This document shows positions 39,546 through 48,962 of a stretch of 64,000 bases of DNA, piece after piece; position 1 is the stretch's first letter; the number at the start of each line of letters is the position of its first letter. Both the position numbers and the translations under genes were made by a program. Below the pieces are notes generated by a model. That model saw only the letters and a program-made list of their open reading frames with translations. It did not search any database and had not been told where the DNA came from. Origin of the DNA: a virus; IMG/VR virus record IMGVR_UViG_3300022745_000025, positions 1 to 64,000 of that record; one strand, 5' to 3'.

Positions 39546-41657
39546 TCACAGTTGAATCAAGTGGTCGGCCACCGCCTCGGTCGCTTCTTCGTGCGACACG
39601 ATGATGGTCTGCTTGAAGCCGGTCTGCGTCAAGAAGCCCAACGTCGTCGCGGTTCGCTCCACGTCCATGGCGGCGGTGGGCTCGTCCAACACCAGCAGCG
39701 GAGCATGAGGTACGAAGGTCTTGACCAGCGCAACCCGAACAGCCAACCCCAGAATGTCCAAGGTAGAGCCTGACAGTGTGGCAGCGTTGTGGCCGTCGAC
39801 GACGAACCCATCAGGTGTCTTCGTCACCAGAGAACGGTTGCCTCGCATGTCGCTGAAGTACTTCGACACGGCACCCAACACCAAGGCCCAGAGCTTGTCG
39901 GCAATCACCGGCCGGGCGGTGCGAACAGCTTTCAGCAGAGTGTTGTTGAACTGGAGAACTCGCAGGTCTTCCTTGGCCTTGCTCAGGGTGCCTTCCACCT
40001 GACTGCGCAGCTTCAGGTACGACTCCCACTTGGCCACCGCCTCGCGGTTGTGGCTGCGGCGCTGCTCCAGCTGGGTCCGGGCCTTGTCCAAGTTCTCGCG
40101 GCGTTCGCGCACGGCTTGCTCACGCTCCTGCTCCACACGCTGCAGAGAGCTCAGGTCGATCTCCTCCCGTCCGCCCAGCGATGTGACAGCGTGGTCCAAG
40201 TCCTGCTTGGAGGCTTCGACCGCCTTCAGCGCCTGCTCTTTGCGGGCGTTGGCCGTCTTGTGTGCATCCAGCGCCTGCTTCAGCTCCGCCAGCTCCTCTA
40301 GGGCAGCGGCCACATCTTTCTCCACCGCCTCGAACGACACCGCTCCCGGCCACTTCAGAAGCGGTGGAGTGACGCTGGCGTCGATGTCCAGATGCTTGGC
40401 GTACTTGTTGGCGAGGTTGACGGCGGTCTTCGACTTCGAGCGGATCGTCACCAACTCAGCCTCGTCCTTCAGAGCCTGAGCCACCTTGCCGCCCAGAGAA
40501 TCTGCCTCTTTTTTAAGCAGTGAAGCCTTGGCTTCGAGCTCTTCGTTCTTGGCCACAACCTCGGCAACCTCGGACACGTCCTTGCCGCACAGGGTGCAGG
40601 AGCCTGCGACCTTGAGGGCCAGAGTCGTCTCGATGGCTGCCGTCAGCTTGACGCGTTCCATCTTCCACTCGGAGGACCGCTTGCGCAGGGAGTCGATCTC
40701 CTGCTCCAGCTGCTCGAAGGTTCCTTCGTACAGGGGTTCCAAGCCCAGCGCAGGTTTAACTGCCTTGTACACGTCCTCGAGGGCGAGGGCGGCATTGCCT
40801 TCGCGGATGATGGCCTCCTGCTTCTGGATGGCTGTGGCGGCTGGAGCCTTGGGGACTTTGATCGCCTTGAACTCCGCCTCCGACTTCGCCAGCCGCTCGT
40901 TGGCTGCCTCGATGTTTGACTTGGCTCGCCGAATGTCGGCGTTGACTTCCTTTGCGTTGGCCAGTGCGGCGGTGGCCTCCCGGTGCTCGGTGGTGGCGGT
41001 GGCCACCAACTGGGTGCACAAGGTGACAGCGCCCTCAGCGCTCATCTCCCGTGCGCGGAGAACGACCATGTCGGGCTGCTCCATGGTGCCGAGGTTGTCC
41101 ATCTGCACCTGAGCGGATTCGACAGCAGCCTCCGCGGCAGCGGTGGACCCGGTGACGAGCTTGGCCTGAATCAGGTCGATCAGGTTGTCGAGCTGGTCGA
41201 ACTCGGCCAGCTTCTCGATCAGCTCCGTGGTGGCCTTAGTGCCTGCCGCCAAAGCGCCGCGGATCTCGTTCTGGTTGGCCAGAATGAGTTTGGGCGCAGC
41301 CTGTGCGTCTGTGCCCAGCAGCTTGCCGATGTAGGCGGCTGTCTCGGTTTGGCCGGTGACGGACCCGCCGGCGTAATTGATCTCAGCACCTGACTTGCCA
41401 CGGGAGATGGTGTAGTCCACCCCGTCGACGACAAAGTCCAGCACCACTTTCAGTGTGCTGACGGGCTTGCCGTAGGTGACAGTGTCCTCGAGGGAGTAGG
41501 GCAGGGCCTTGGTGCCGAAGAGGGCGTAGGCCACCGCCTGAAGCAGGCTGCTCTTGCCCTTTTCGACGGCCCCACGGATGGCAATCAACCCCAGACCGAA
41601 GTCCAGTGTGAGAGCTTCATGGCATTTGAAGTTGGTGATTTGGATTCGTTTCAGCAT
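39546..41657 (-). CDS. SbcC/gp46-like recombination ATPase
   Basis: A 703-aa SMC-type ATPase, the partner of SbcD/gp47. Walker A GAVEKGKSS (29-37), a long coiled coil with zinc hook CTLCGKDV near 360, signature LSGSTLDILGLAV, Walker B LLVLDEPTAAMD and the H-loop IIVSHEE near the end. It is shorter than E. coli SbcC (1048 aa), as usual for phage forms. With SbcD it processes DNA ends for recombination-dependent replication. AGGAC lies before the ATG. Confidence 0.9.
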   Translation of the reverse strand: MLKRIQITNFKCHEALTLDFGLGLIAIRGAVEKGKSSLLQAVAYALFGTKALPYSLEDTVTYGKPVSTLKVVLDFVVDGVDYTISRGKSGAEINYAGGSVTGQTETAAYIGKLLGTDAQAAPKLILANQNEIRGALAAGTKATTELIEKLAEFDQLDNLIDLIQAKLVTGSTAAAEAAVESAQVQMDNLGTMEQPDMVVLRAREMSAEGAVTLCTQLVATATTEHREATAALANAKEVNADIRRAKSNIEAANERLAKSEAEFKAIKVPKAPAATAIQKQEAIIREGNAALALEDVYKAVKPALGLEPLYEGTFEQLEQEIDSLRKRSSEWKMERVKLTAAIETTLALKVAGSCTLCGKDVSEVAEVVAKNEELEAKASLLKKEADSLGGKVAQALKDEAELVTIRSKSKTAVNLANKYAKHLDIDASVTPPLLKWPGAVSFEAVEKDVAAALEELAELKQALDAHKTANARKEQALKAVEASKQDLDHAVTSLGGREEIDLSSLQRVEQEREQAVRERRENLDKARTQLEQRRSHNREAVAKWESYLKLRSQVEGTLSKAKEDLRVLQFNNTLLKAVRTARPVIADKLWALVLGAVSKYFSDMRGNRSLVTKTPDGFVVDGHNAATLSGSTLDILGLAVRVALVKTFVPHAPLLVLDEPTAAMDVERTATTLGFLTQTGFKQTIIVSHEEATEAVADHLIQL

Positions 41658-41658
41658 G

Positions 41659-41874
41659 TCAAAGTCCTATCTTGTCGTCTTTGGCGAATGTGGGGTATGG
41701 CGCCCAGTGCGTCCATTCGCTGCCAGGAGTCCACTGGCCTCGGGCGGGGATGCCGCGTTTGCGGTTGATCAGCTGCAATGTGCTGCCCCGTGGGGGCATG
41801 CCTCTGGACACTGGGATCCAGTGGTACCCGGTGTCCACCACCGCAGCTTTGTCCGTGGTGGTCTTGATGGTCAT
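41659..41874 (-). CDS. DUF551-like small protein
   Basis: A 71-aa protein from the ATG at 41874 (ATGA overlap with ThyX). It carries the DUF551 pattern: WIPVSRGMPPRGSTLQLIN, then GQWTPGSEWTHWAPYP. DUF551 proteins are small phage beta proteins with no established function. It separates the ThyX and SbcC genes. Confidence 0.65.
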   Translation of the reverse strand: MTIKTTTDKAAVVDTGYHWIPVSRGMPPRGSTLQLINRKRGIPARGQWTPGSEWTHWAPYPTFAKDDKIGL

Positions 41875-42680
41875 GCGAGCCTCCGCTCGATCAGCTTGCG
41901 GTGCTGGATCCACCCGACAAAGTTGCCGCTCTGGTGGTCGGCAAACTCAGAGGGCGTGGCTTGGTGCTCCGCAGGCGATGCGTGGATTGGATGTGACCCG
42001 ACAAGGCGCTCGTAAAGCTCAATGTCCTTGTTGATGTCGGGTTCCGCGCCGTCATGCGTCAGGTAGGAGACGCGTGCGCAACGTGCGGTGGACAGCTTCA
42101 GGAGGATCTCGCGCTTGTACAGATCCCGCTCACTCGCCTTGACGTAAGGCAGGTGCCACTGGTCGGGGCCCAGTCGCTCTGGTTCGGTCTCCAAAGCGAC
42201 CCGCATCGCCTGTGCGAGCGCCTGAATCTCAGGCTGGGCGTCTGGATGGTCGCGCAGGTGCAGGAAGTTCTCCCATGTGGTTGAGGTGACGATCGTCCGC
42301 ATCAACTGGTAGGGCTCTAGGATGCGGTTGACGATTTGCTTGTGCAGCCCAAGGGCGTTCATGAATTCAGCCTGGTCCGCAGCCTTGTTGGCAGCCTGTA
42401 CCCAGAGATCTTTGGCGTTGCCGACGTGCTGCACCTCCTCCCGCGCCTGCATCCCCGGCTGGTTCTTGCCCCAGTGGATTGGCATAGCCGGGTCGTTGCG
42501 AACCTGTTGGATCATTTTGGCCACAGGGATGGCGCGGGATGATGCTGCGTTGCGTGAGAAGACCCGGTGGGTCATGAACTCACTGTGGATGAAGCGTGGG
42601 TACTGCAACTCCAATGTGTGGATTGCCTGCCTGTAGGAGTTGACGCTTGCGGCGACGCACTTGGCGGTGATTTGGATCAT
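41871..42680 (-). CDS. thyX: Flavin-dependent thymidylate synthase (ThyX)
   Basis: A 269-aa protein with the ThyX signature in the form THRVFSRNAASSR (37-49), where canonical RHRxxSxNxxSxR has Arg first; a Thr in that place is seen in phage variants. LEPYQLMRTIVTSTTWENFL in the middle and LPYVKASERDL are typical of the family. It makes dTMP from dUMP with FAD and methylenetetrahydrofolate. It is ATGA-coupled to SbcD upstream and to the DUF551-like gene downstream. Confidence 0.85.
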   Translation of the reverse strand: MIQITAKCVAASVNSYRQAIHTLELQYPRFIHSEFMTHRVFSRNAASSRAIPVAKMIQQVRNDPAMPIHWGKNQPGMQAREEVQHVGNAKDLWVQAANKAADQAEFMNALGLHKQIVNRILEPYQLMRTIVTSTTWENFLHLRDHPDAQPEIQALAQAMRVALETEPERLGPDQWHLPYVKASERDLYKREILLKLSTARCARVSYLTHDGAEPDINKDIELYERLVGSHPIHASPAEHQATPSEFADHQSGNFVGWIQHRKLIERRLA

Positions 42681-43753
42681 TGCTCTTGCTCCATCAATGC
42701 GCGGACAACAGCCGCTTGTTCCTCTGTCAGGCTCTCCAGCAACATCTCGACGACGTTGACGCTGCGCACGTCCTCGGCGCTCACATCCAGCTCATCGGTA
42801 TCGATCAGTTGGGCCACCTTGACGGCGTTGGTCACCACAAAGGTGGAGGCCCCGATGCGCTGGCGGAAATTGGAGATCGCCTTGATGACGTCGGCGGCCT
42901 CATCCGCCTCGGCCTCGCCGATGACGCGCACAAAGGCGCGTGAGCCCTGCCGGTCCTTCAGGTCACGCCAGTCGATCTCGTCCAAGCCATCAGGGCCTGA
43001 CCGCGACCATGTCTGCACCTTGTGATACCCGTCGTCGTCAAGGATCAGGGCGAACTTCTTGCCGTCTGTTTGGCCGTCGCCGTGGGCCATGCAATCCGAG
43101 ATGCTGGATGACAGCTGGTTTCCGACGATGACGACCTTGCCGCCAAAGGCGGTACGTCCTTGATGCTCGTGCCCAAAGACCACGGTGATGCCGCGATCGG
43201 TCAACTCTTTGGCCTGAGCCCGGCTCATGTTGAGCGAGTGGTCAGCCTGGGCTGCAAAGGTGCTGTCGAAGTTTACGTGGACCAGCAGGTATTTTGTACC
43301 AGTTGGTACATTTTCCAACGCGAGGTCGAAGTGAGCCTGATTCACGAGGTGCGGCACCACATAAATGCCGTCGCCGATGTCGGTTGGCTTGTCGATCAGG
43401 GTGAAGTTGTCGGGGTGCTTCAGGTGCAGCAACGCCCCGACAAACTGCTCGGTGCCCAGCTTGGCGCTGTCCTTGGACAGCGAGTGGTTACCCAGTGCGA
43501 GGTACATCTCCCTATCTGGTTTTTCTGACAACCAGTCATCGAGGACTTGGTACATGTCCAACGCCTCCCCCAAAGGGATGTCGAACTGGTCAGTCAGGTC
43601 GCCGTTGATGATGACCTTGTCGGGGCCCAGCCGCAGCAGGTAGGCAAAGCCTTGGAGGAGGTCGTCCTTCAGGGCTGCCGCAGACTGCGGTGTGGTGCCC
43701 GCAGAACGGGCTACGCCCAGGTGGACGTCATTCAATATGAGTGTGGGTTTCAT
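42677..43753 (-). CDS. SbcD/gp47-like metallophosphoesterase nuclease
   Basis: A 358-aa calcineurin-like nuclease. Metal motifs: LNDVHLG (8-14), INGDLTDQ, LALGNHSL, LLVHVNFD and VVFGHEHQGR. It forms the nuclease half of the SbcCD-type complex with the gene at 39546. It is ATGA-coupled to the RecU-like gene and to ThyX. The C-terminal part (about 270 onward) is a capping/DNA-binding region. Confidence 0.88.
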   Translation of the reverse strand: MKPTLILNDVHLGVARSAGTTPQSAAALKDDLLQGFAYLLRLGPDKVIINGDLTDQFDIPLGEALDMYQVLDDWLSEKPDREMYLALGNHSLSKDSAKLGTEQFVGALLHLKHPDNFTLIDKPTDIGDGIYVVPHLVNQAHFDLALENVPTGTKYLLVHVNFDSTFAAQADHSLNMSRAQAKELTDRGITVVFGHEHQGRTAFGGKVVIVGNQLSSSISDCMAHGDGQTDGKKFALILDDDGYHKVQTWSRSGPDGLDEIDWRDLKDRQGSRAFVRVIGEAEADEAADVIKAISNFRQRIGASTFVVTNAVKVAQLIDTDELDVSAEDVRSVNVVEMLLESLTEEQAAVVRALMEQEQ

Positions 43754-44451
43754 GGAGTCTTTCTCTTTCTAGTTCTTGCTTCCTTGGCCAGCAACACACG
43801 CGTGGCTTGCTCGCCTTGGCGCACTTCTGTGTCCTTGCGGACCTTCTCGGCTTTCGCCTCGGGGTTCGCCCTGACTTCGTGACACTCTGGACAGCGGTAC
43901 CGTTTGGTGCCGTTGATGTGGCTGAGCACTTTGAAGCCGGTGGACGGCTTGTGTGTGCGGCAGTAGTGACAATAGACAAGTCGTCCCTGCAAGTCCAACA
44001 AGTGGGAAAACATCTCGTGGGAGTTCCCCAACGCCTCCTGCGCCGACGGGTAGTTCGGCCAGTCCGTCAGGTTCCAGCTTCCTTTGTCTCCGAAGGTGAC
44101 CAGTTCCTTGACCTGCACCGTGCGCCAGACGTCCAGCGTCGAGTGGTGGACCAGCACGATGCAGACGCCGCCCGCCAACTCACGCTTTCGCATGCGCGGA
44201 AGTTGGGGGACTTTGTCCCGCGCCAGACGAAAATCGTGGACGGTCTCTTTGACTTCCACCAACCCATGTGCGCCGATGGTGAAGAACTCAAAGTCGGCGG
44301 CTGCAGACTTGACGATGCGCCCGGCGGCCCGGGTGTCCATCAGGCGGGTGAAGTCCCTGTCCGCCCGGCCGTACACCCAACGCTCGAGGGCCTTGTGAAC
44401 TGCGTCCTCGGCCTTCTTTCCCCTGTCGGCAAACGCGCTCTTGAAGGTCAT
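43750..44451 (-). CDS. RecU-like Holliday junction resolvase with zinc finger
   Basis: A 233-aa protein from the ATG at 44451 (MTFKSAFADRGKKAED). The PD-(D/E)xK core is visible as D53 (ADFEFF) and ExK at 66-68 (GLVEVKET), matching the RecU layout. A C-terminal zinc finger (CHYCRTHKP, then YRCPECHEV) is an addition not usual in RecU. It ends ATGA-coupled to SbcD. The longer upstream frame has no SD. Confidence 0.7.
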   Translation of the reverse strand: MTFKSAFADRGKKAEDAVHKALERWVYGRADRDFTRLMDTRAAGRIVKSAAADFEFFTIGAHGLVEVKETVHDFRLARDKVPQLPRMRKRELAGGVCIVLVHHSTLDVWRTVQVKELVTFGDKGSWNLTDWPNYPSAQEALGNSHEMFSHLLDLQGRLVYCHYCRTHKPSTGFKVLSHINGTKRYRCPECHEVRANPEAKAEKVRKDTEVRQGEQATRVLLAKEARTRKRKTP

Positions 44452-44470
44452 TTGCGCCTCCAGAGGTTCT

Positions 44471-44704
44471 TCAGTGCTGACCAAAGCCGTCGGTACCAGA
44501 CTTGGTACACGATGGTGATGACGGCTTCGACGGGGCTGGCTCGTAGCCTCTGGCTTCTGGGCCGCAGAAGCCATACAGCGGGCTGCGGACCATGCGAGCG
44601 GCTACGGGGCGGCCGGTGACTGGATCCCTGACGTTGTCGGGGTGCAGGCAGTAGGAGATCAGTTGCGACTTGTCGCAGTGTTTGCATTCGTGACAGAAGG
44701 TCAT
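44471..44704 (-). CDS. Cys-rich small phage protein
   Basis: A 77-aa protein with a CHECKHC knuckle, YCLHPDNVRDPVTGRPV and YGFCGPEARGYEP. This C-x2-C...CxH...CGPEA plan is common in small phage proteins of unknown function and probably binds zinc. Leader: hairpin at 44740-44758, then an ACAACAAGAACAACAA tract with no clear SD. Confidence 0.65.
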   Translation of the reverse strand: MTFCHECKHCDKSQLISYCLHPDNVRDPVTGRPVAARMVRSPLYGFCGPEARGYEPAPSKPSSPSCTKSGTDGFGQH

Positions 44705-44739
44705 CTCTTTGTTGTTCTTGTTGTGAGATGGAGGGAAAG

Positions 44740-44758
44740 TGGCCGCTTACGGCGGCCA
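44740..44758 (-). terminator. Hairpin after the HNH gene
   Basis: TGGCCGC/GCGGCCA, 7-bp perfect stem, loop TTACG, followed in minus sense by CTTTCCCTCC. It sits between the HNH gene stop (44767) and the ACAACAAGAAC leader of the next gene. Confidence 0.6.
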
Positions 44759-44766
44759 GTCGTCGG

Positions 44767-45492
44767 TCAATCAGATGAGCTGTACGAACCTCCTGAGTCA
44801 GGCTTGTAGGACTCAACCGCCCTCTGAAGGAGAGCCTTGTCCTCCGATCGCCAGTCAGAGAATCTCCTGCCGTTTGGCTGAGTGGCCACCAAGTCCTCAG
44901 TCGACCACTTCCGGTGCTTCATTCGGTCTCTTATCAATTCAGGCCCGACACCTGTAATCTCGGTCCACTGATAAAGCTGAAGTGTTCGCCCGAAAGCTGT
45001 TACGACAGTCTTCTTGGATCTGTTTCTGCAGTTCACCTGATGCGGGACCCACCTGACGTTCCCCGGTTCATAATTTCCGTCGTTGTCAATTCGATCCAAT
45101 GTCATTCCTTCTGGTCTAGGTCCTACATCATTCTTGAAAGACTCGAAGGACGCTTGCCACTTCGGGTCCATACGGATACCTCTACCTCCGTATCTTGGGT
45201 AACACCTGACGTTGGGGTTGGTTGTTCTGGATTTGATGTTCATCCAAATTCCGTGCAAGGAAGTGCCACCCTCTCCGTGAGTTGTCTTGAGCCGTCTGGC
45301 TACCTCTTTTTGAATACACCCGCATGACTTGTGCTTGTCATTCAGCAGGTGGTACTTGATAGCTATAGACTCATTCCCACAGTCACACAGACAGCGCCAC
45401 TTACTTGGTCGGTGTGATACTTTCTCGATGACTGTGAGCCTGTGGATCTTCTGGCCTGGAGTTGGATCTGGCGTTGGTTTCCGCGGCATCAC
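44767..45492 (-). CDS. HNH homing-type endonuclease (AP2 region)
   Basis: A 241-aa protein. The N-terminal zinc motif (WRCLCDCGNE, KSCGC) precedes ISLxxIW-type LHGIWMNIKSRTTNP, YGGRGIRMDPKW and the HNH core LDRIDNDGNYEPGNVRWVP. This is the common free-standing HNH/AP2 homing endonuclease layout. It is fused by ATGA overlap to the polymerase gene, a typical target for homing endonucleases. No intron was found in pol. Confidence 0.85.
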   Translation of the reverse strand: MMPRKPTPDPTPGQKIHRLTVIEKVSHRPSKWRCLCDCGNESIAIKYHLLNDKHKSCGCIQKEVARRLKTTHGEGGTSLHGIWMNIKSRTTNPNVRCYPRYGGRGIRMDPKWQASFESFKNDVGPRPEGMTLDRIDNDGNYEPGNVRWVPHQVNCRNRSKKTVVTAFGRTLQLYQWTEITGVGPELIRDRMKHRKWSTEDLVATQPNGRRFSDWRSEDKALLQRAVESYKPDSGGSYSSSD

Positions 45493-48400
45493 TCGCCTCC
45501 AAACAGTTCTTGAACTGCTTTCAAGATGACGGCATCGTCTACCACCTCACCCACCTCGACAGGGCATGTGAAATCCCTGCCAATGGCGATTGAGCTGACG
45601 GCAGGGATACACATGTCCGCGAACGGGGCAGTCATGTGCTTGTGCATTTCACGAATGAAAGGAACAACCTGATCGCGGTGCACACTGGCCACACATTCAT
45701 CGTGGATGGTTGCAATGAACTCCGCGTCAAACTCTCCAGAGGTAAACAACCCAGAGGACCACATCCGAGACATGGCCAGCTTCACCTGAGCTGCAGAACT
45801 CCCCTGAATGACTGCGTTACAGGCTTGGCGTTCGGCTCTGGACTCTTCTGACCTGTCTGTTGAACTAAGGGCTGCCGCTAGGTGTCTCCGGTCTCCTAAG
45901 AATGTCCTCGAGTAACCCAACAGGTGGGCCTCCTCGGTGACCTTGTCTTTCCACTTGTTGACTCCCGGGAAGGCTTCATCCAAAGCGTCCAAGAACTTCT
46001 GGGCGGTGTCCTCATCTGTCTTCAGCTGCAATGCCAGTTTCGGAGCTGCAATACCGTAGATCGAGCCAAACAGCGTGGCTTTGGCTCCCTTTCTGAGGGC
46101 GTCTGCCTTATCTCTGATGGCCTTATCAGAAGACTTTCTCATCGCCATGAAGTCTTCGTAGGTGATGGTCTCACCCCATACGTACGGAGCAGCTCTCACC
46201 GCTACCAGCGAGTGCACGTCCTGCTTCTTTTCACCTACATAGCAACCAATCAGGTTCTGGTCCTGACTTGCGTGCGCAGTAGCTCGAATCTCCTGTGCGT
46301 TGAAGTCAAGGCTTACAACAACAGCTTCGTCGTGGTGAGCTTTCAGCACCGCCCTGAAGCCAGACACCGAAGGCAACTGCTGCAGGTTTGGGTCGCTGCT
46401 CGAATACCTCTTGGTCACTGTGGCGCATTGGTTGAAGTTGGGGTGGATACGCCCATCAGACCAATGCACAACCTTCTTGTAGGTGTTGTAGAACATCTTC
46501 ATCCGCGTGGTGACCTCCTTGATCTTGAGGTACGCCTTGAGGACCTTGCGCTGGTCGTCGGTCAGGTCGTCCTTGGCCAAGGCCAAGTCGATGGCTTGGT
46601 CGTCCGTCGACGCTTTCTTCTGCCACATCTCCCGCATGGCATCCGTGACCTCGACCTTGCGGCCTTGGTTCAGGCGCTTGAGGGCGCTGAACGCCTCACG
46701 CATCTCTTCGTTCTCACGCTCTTTCGGGGTGAGCTTGTTGTAGATGCGGGGCACCATGCCCAGAGAGCCGTACAGCAACTTCTGCACCTGACGTGGCGAG
46801 TCGAAGTTGATCTTGGGCTCACCGTTGAAGTGACGGTCGACGAAGGCGTTGAGCGCGACCACAGAACCCTGCTCCACGGCCAGTGCGATGGCCTCGGCGG
46901 TCTCGTTGTCGGGGAACTGGAGACGCAGGTCGGCGGCCACGGCTGGCAGCTTCTTCTTGCGGGTGGTGAACTCCTCGCCCAGAACGATCTCGCACACCTG
47001 CTTGACGGCGGCCACATCCACGTCCTCAAACACCGGCTTCACGGTGCCGGACCAGCCTTGGGTGAACAGGTAGTCCCGCAGGATTTCCCAGTTCGTCTGG
47101 TAGGTGGCTTTGTCTTCGCGCTCGAGATCCATCAACGTCTTAAGGTCGACACGTACTCCCTTGACGAAGGCCAAGTTGGTCAGATACATGGGCAGCCTCT
47201 CGACTTGGTCGAATACGGCTGCAGTCTGCTCGACTCCCATAACCCGGCGGAACTGCACATGCAGCCAAGCGGTGACGATGGTGTCGTCGCAGCCGTAGTT
47301 CATGACGCGCCGGCCTGTCAGCTCGCACATCTTGTACTGCTTCTTGTACCAACCGTCCTCAGTGACGGCGGGCTTGGTCTCGATGGTGCGGGTCACTTCC
47401 ACCATCTGCTCCTCGACCTCCTCCAGTCTTGTCACTTCCGTGTACTCGGCAGGCTCCACCGTCTTGGTGAACGGCCCAGCCACCACGATGCCGCCCGGGA
47501 GGATGACGTCGAGGGGGCCTTCCATGGTCGTCACCTGCTCATAGGTCTCCTGCTCGTACCCTAGAACCGCCTTGGCCCTGTGCTTCAGTCCTCTAGGCTG
47601 GTTCTCGTCGACGTAGGATGCTTCAACCATCGTGTCAACCACGTTTGGCAGGAAACCGAACCAACCGTTGTCCTTCCACTTGTCTCCCCACGCCCGATGC
47701 AGTACGGGCCCCTCAAAGGCTGCGTTGTGCACGATCAGGTCGACAGATTTCGGCACTTCTTCCACCATTTCGCGGCACTGGTCTACGGAAATGTTCTCGG
47801 TGTCGGCATGGTTTACGCTCATGTAAACCGTGTGCTGCAGGTTGTCGCCGAAGGTCAGGGACATTCCTGTCAGCTCTGCACCCAAAACGTCGACCTTCTT
47901 TCCTCGTGCGCCGATGTACTCCAGCCACTCGTCGGACGCCTCGCCAGACGATGTCTCGATGTCCAAGGAGACAAACTCGGTCTTCTCGAGGGCGGACTTG
48001 AACCTGCTGCGGGCGGAGGCGTAGTTGAGGGCGGTCACCAAAGTCTTGGTGCCGTACCAGTGCTTCATCTGCGGGATGCGCTGCTCTTCAGGCACCTCAT
48101 TCCACGGCATGGCCATGGCTGGCACCCAATCAATGGCGTGGTGCTTGGTGGCCACCTCGTCAGGCATCAGGCGTGCCACCTGCCAGCTCTTGTAGACCAG
48201 ATCCTCGCTGTCGATGATCTTCTGTAGCTTGGGGAACTCGGATACATCCTCGCGCAGCTTCTTGATGTCTTGGCTGAGGATCAGCTTCTCGAGCATCTCG
48301 AGTCCATCGAGGCCGAAGATGCGCACCAGCTCCACAAAAGACGCATCCCCGAAACCGCGAGCGCCGGGGATGTTGTCAGAGGTATCGCCCACCAGCGCCT

Positions 48401-48962
48401 TGTAGAGCGTGATGTAGCGATGGGGGAAGGCCCCGAAAGGGTTCTTGTTGAGCTCCCCGCCTTTCCAGACGTGGGTGTTGGGGTCGACGAGGACGCACAA
48501 GTCGCCGTCACCGGTGGAGACGACGTTGGGGCGGTCGCGCAGGTCTCGCACCAACCGGGCGATCACGTCGTCCGCCTCCCGGGCCTTCACGCTGCACACC
48601 GTAAAGCCCACCTGACGGAGCATGGGGGCCAGCATGTCACGGGCCATACCCAGCTGGATGTGGACGGCGGAAGCCTTGTCACGCCCCTGCTTGTAGGGCG
48701 GGTACATGGTCTGGCGAAAGGACTTGGCGCCGAGGCCGTCCCACACGCCGATGCAGTCTTTGGGAGCCACACCGAAGTGGTTCATCGTGTCCAAAAGCGC
48801 ATCGAAAAAACGCTCTACACCGTAGAGCGCCGTATTCACATGTTGGACCTTGCCGGTTTCGGGGTCGGTGACCATCTCGCCGTCGGGGTCCTTGCCTCCG
48901 AGGAGGGCGGCGTTGAGCATTCCGTTCAGGTCAACGATCAGCCTTACGGGTGATTTTTTCAT
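45489..48962 (-). CDS. polA: DNA polymerase I with 5' nuclease domain
   Basis: A 1157-aa three-domain Pol I from the ATG at 48962 (MKKSPVRLIVDLNG). 5' nuclease, about 1-280: YPPYKQGR (87-94), EADDVIARL (129-137), TGDGDLCVL (150-158), GDTSDNIPGARGFG. 3'-5' exonuclease: SLDIET (332-337), HNAAFEG (412-418), YGCDD near 550. Polymerase: motif A SLDFNAQEIR (D886), motif B RKGAKATLFGSIYG (about 957-970), motif C IHDECV (1086-1091). Many phage polymerases lack the 5' nuclease, so this is a complete replicative and primer-removal enzyme. The 5' end overlaps the upstream gene by 32 bp. Confidence 0.95.
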   Translation of the reverse strand: MKKSPVRLIVDLNGMLNAALLGGKDPDGEMVTDPETGKVQHVNTALYGVERFFDALLDTMNHFGVAPKDCIGVWDGLGAKSFRQTMYPPYKQGRDKASAVHIQLGMARDMLAPMLRQVGFTVCSVKAREADDVIARLVRDLRDRPNVVSTGDGDLCVLVDPNTHVWKGGELNKNPFGAFPHRYITLYKALVGDTSDNIPGARGFGDASFVELVRIFGLDGLEMLEKLILSQDIKKLREDVSEFPKLQKIIDSEDLVYKSWQVARLMPDEVATKHHAIDWVPAMAMPWNEVPEEQRIPQMKHWYGTKTLVTALNYASARSRFKSALEKTEFVSLDIETSSGEASDEWLEYIGARGKKVDVLGAELTGMSLTFGDNLQHTVYMSVNHADTENISVDQCREMVEEVPKSVDLIVHNAAFEGPVLHRAWGDKWKDNGWFGFLPNVVDTMVEASYVDENQPRGLKHRAKAVLGYEQETYEQVTTMEGPLDVILPGGIVVAGPFTKTVEPAEYTEVTRLEEVEEQMVEVTRTIETKPAVTEDGWYKKQYKMCELTGRRVMNYGCDDTIVTAWLHVQFRRVMGVEQTAAVFDQVERLPMYLTNLAFVKGVRVDLKTLMDLEREDKATYQTNWEILRDYLFTQGWSGTVKPVFEDVDVAAVKQVCEIVLGEEFTTRKKKLPAVAADLRLQFPDNETAEAIALAVEQGSVVALNAFVDRHFNGEPKINFDSPRQVQKLLYGSLGMVPRIYNKLTPKERENEEMREAFSALKRLNQGRKVEVTDAMREMWQKKASTDDQAIDLALAKDDLTDDQRKVLKAYLKIKEVTTRMKMFYNTYKKVVHWSDGRIHPNFNQCATVTKRYSSSDPNLQQLPSVSGFRAVLKAHHDEAVVVSLDFNAQEIRATAHASQDQNLIGCYVGEKKQDVHSLVAVRAAPYVWGETITYEDFMAMRKSSDKAIRDKADALRKGAKATLFGSIYGIAAPKLALQLKTDEDTAQKFLDALDEAFPGVNKWKDKVTEEAHLLGYSRTFLGDRRHLAAALSSTDRSEESRAERQACNAVIQGSSAAQVKLAMSRMWSSGLFTSGEFDAEFIATIHDECVASVHRDQVVPFIREMHKHMTAPFADMCIPAVSSIAIGRDFTCPVEVGEVVDDAVILKAVQELFGGE

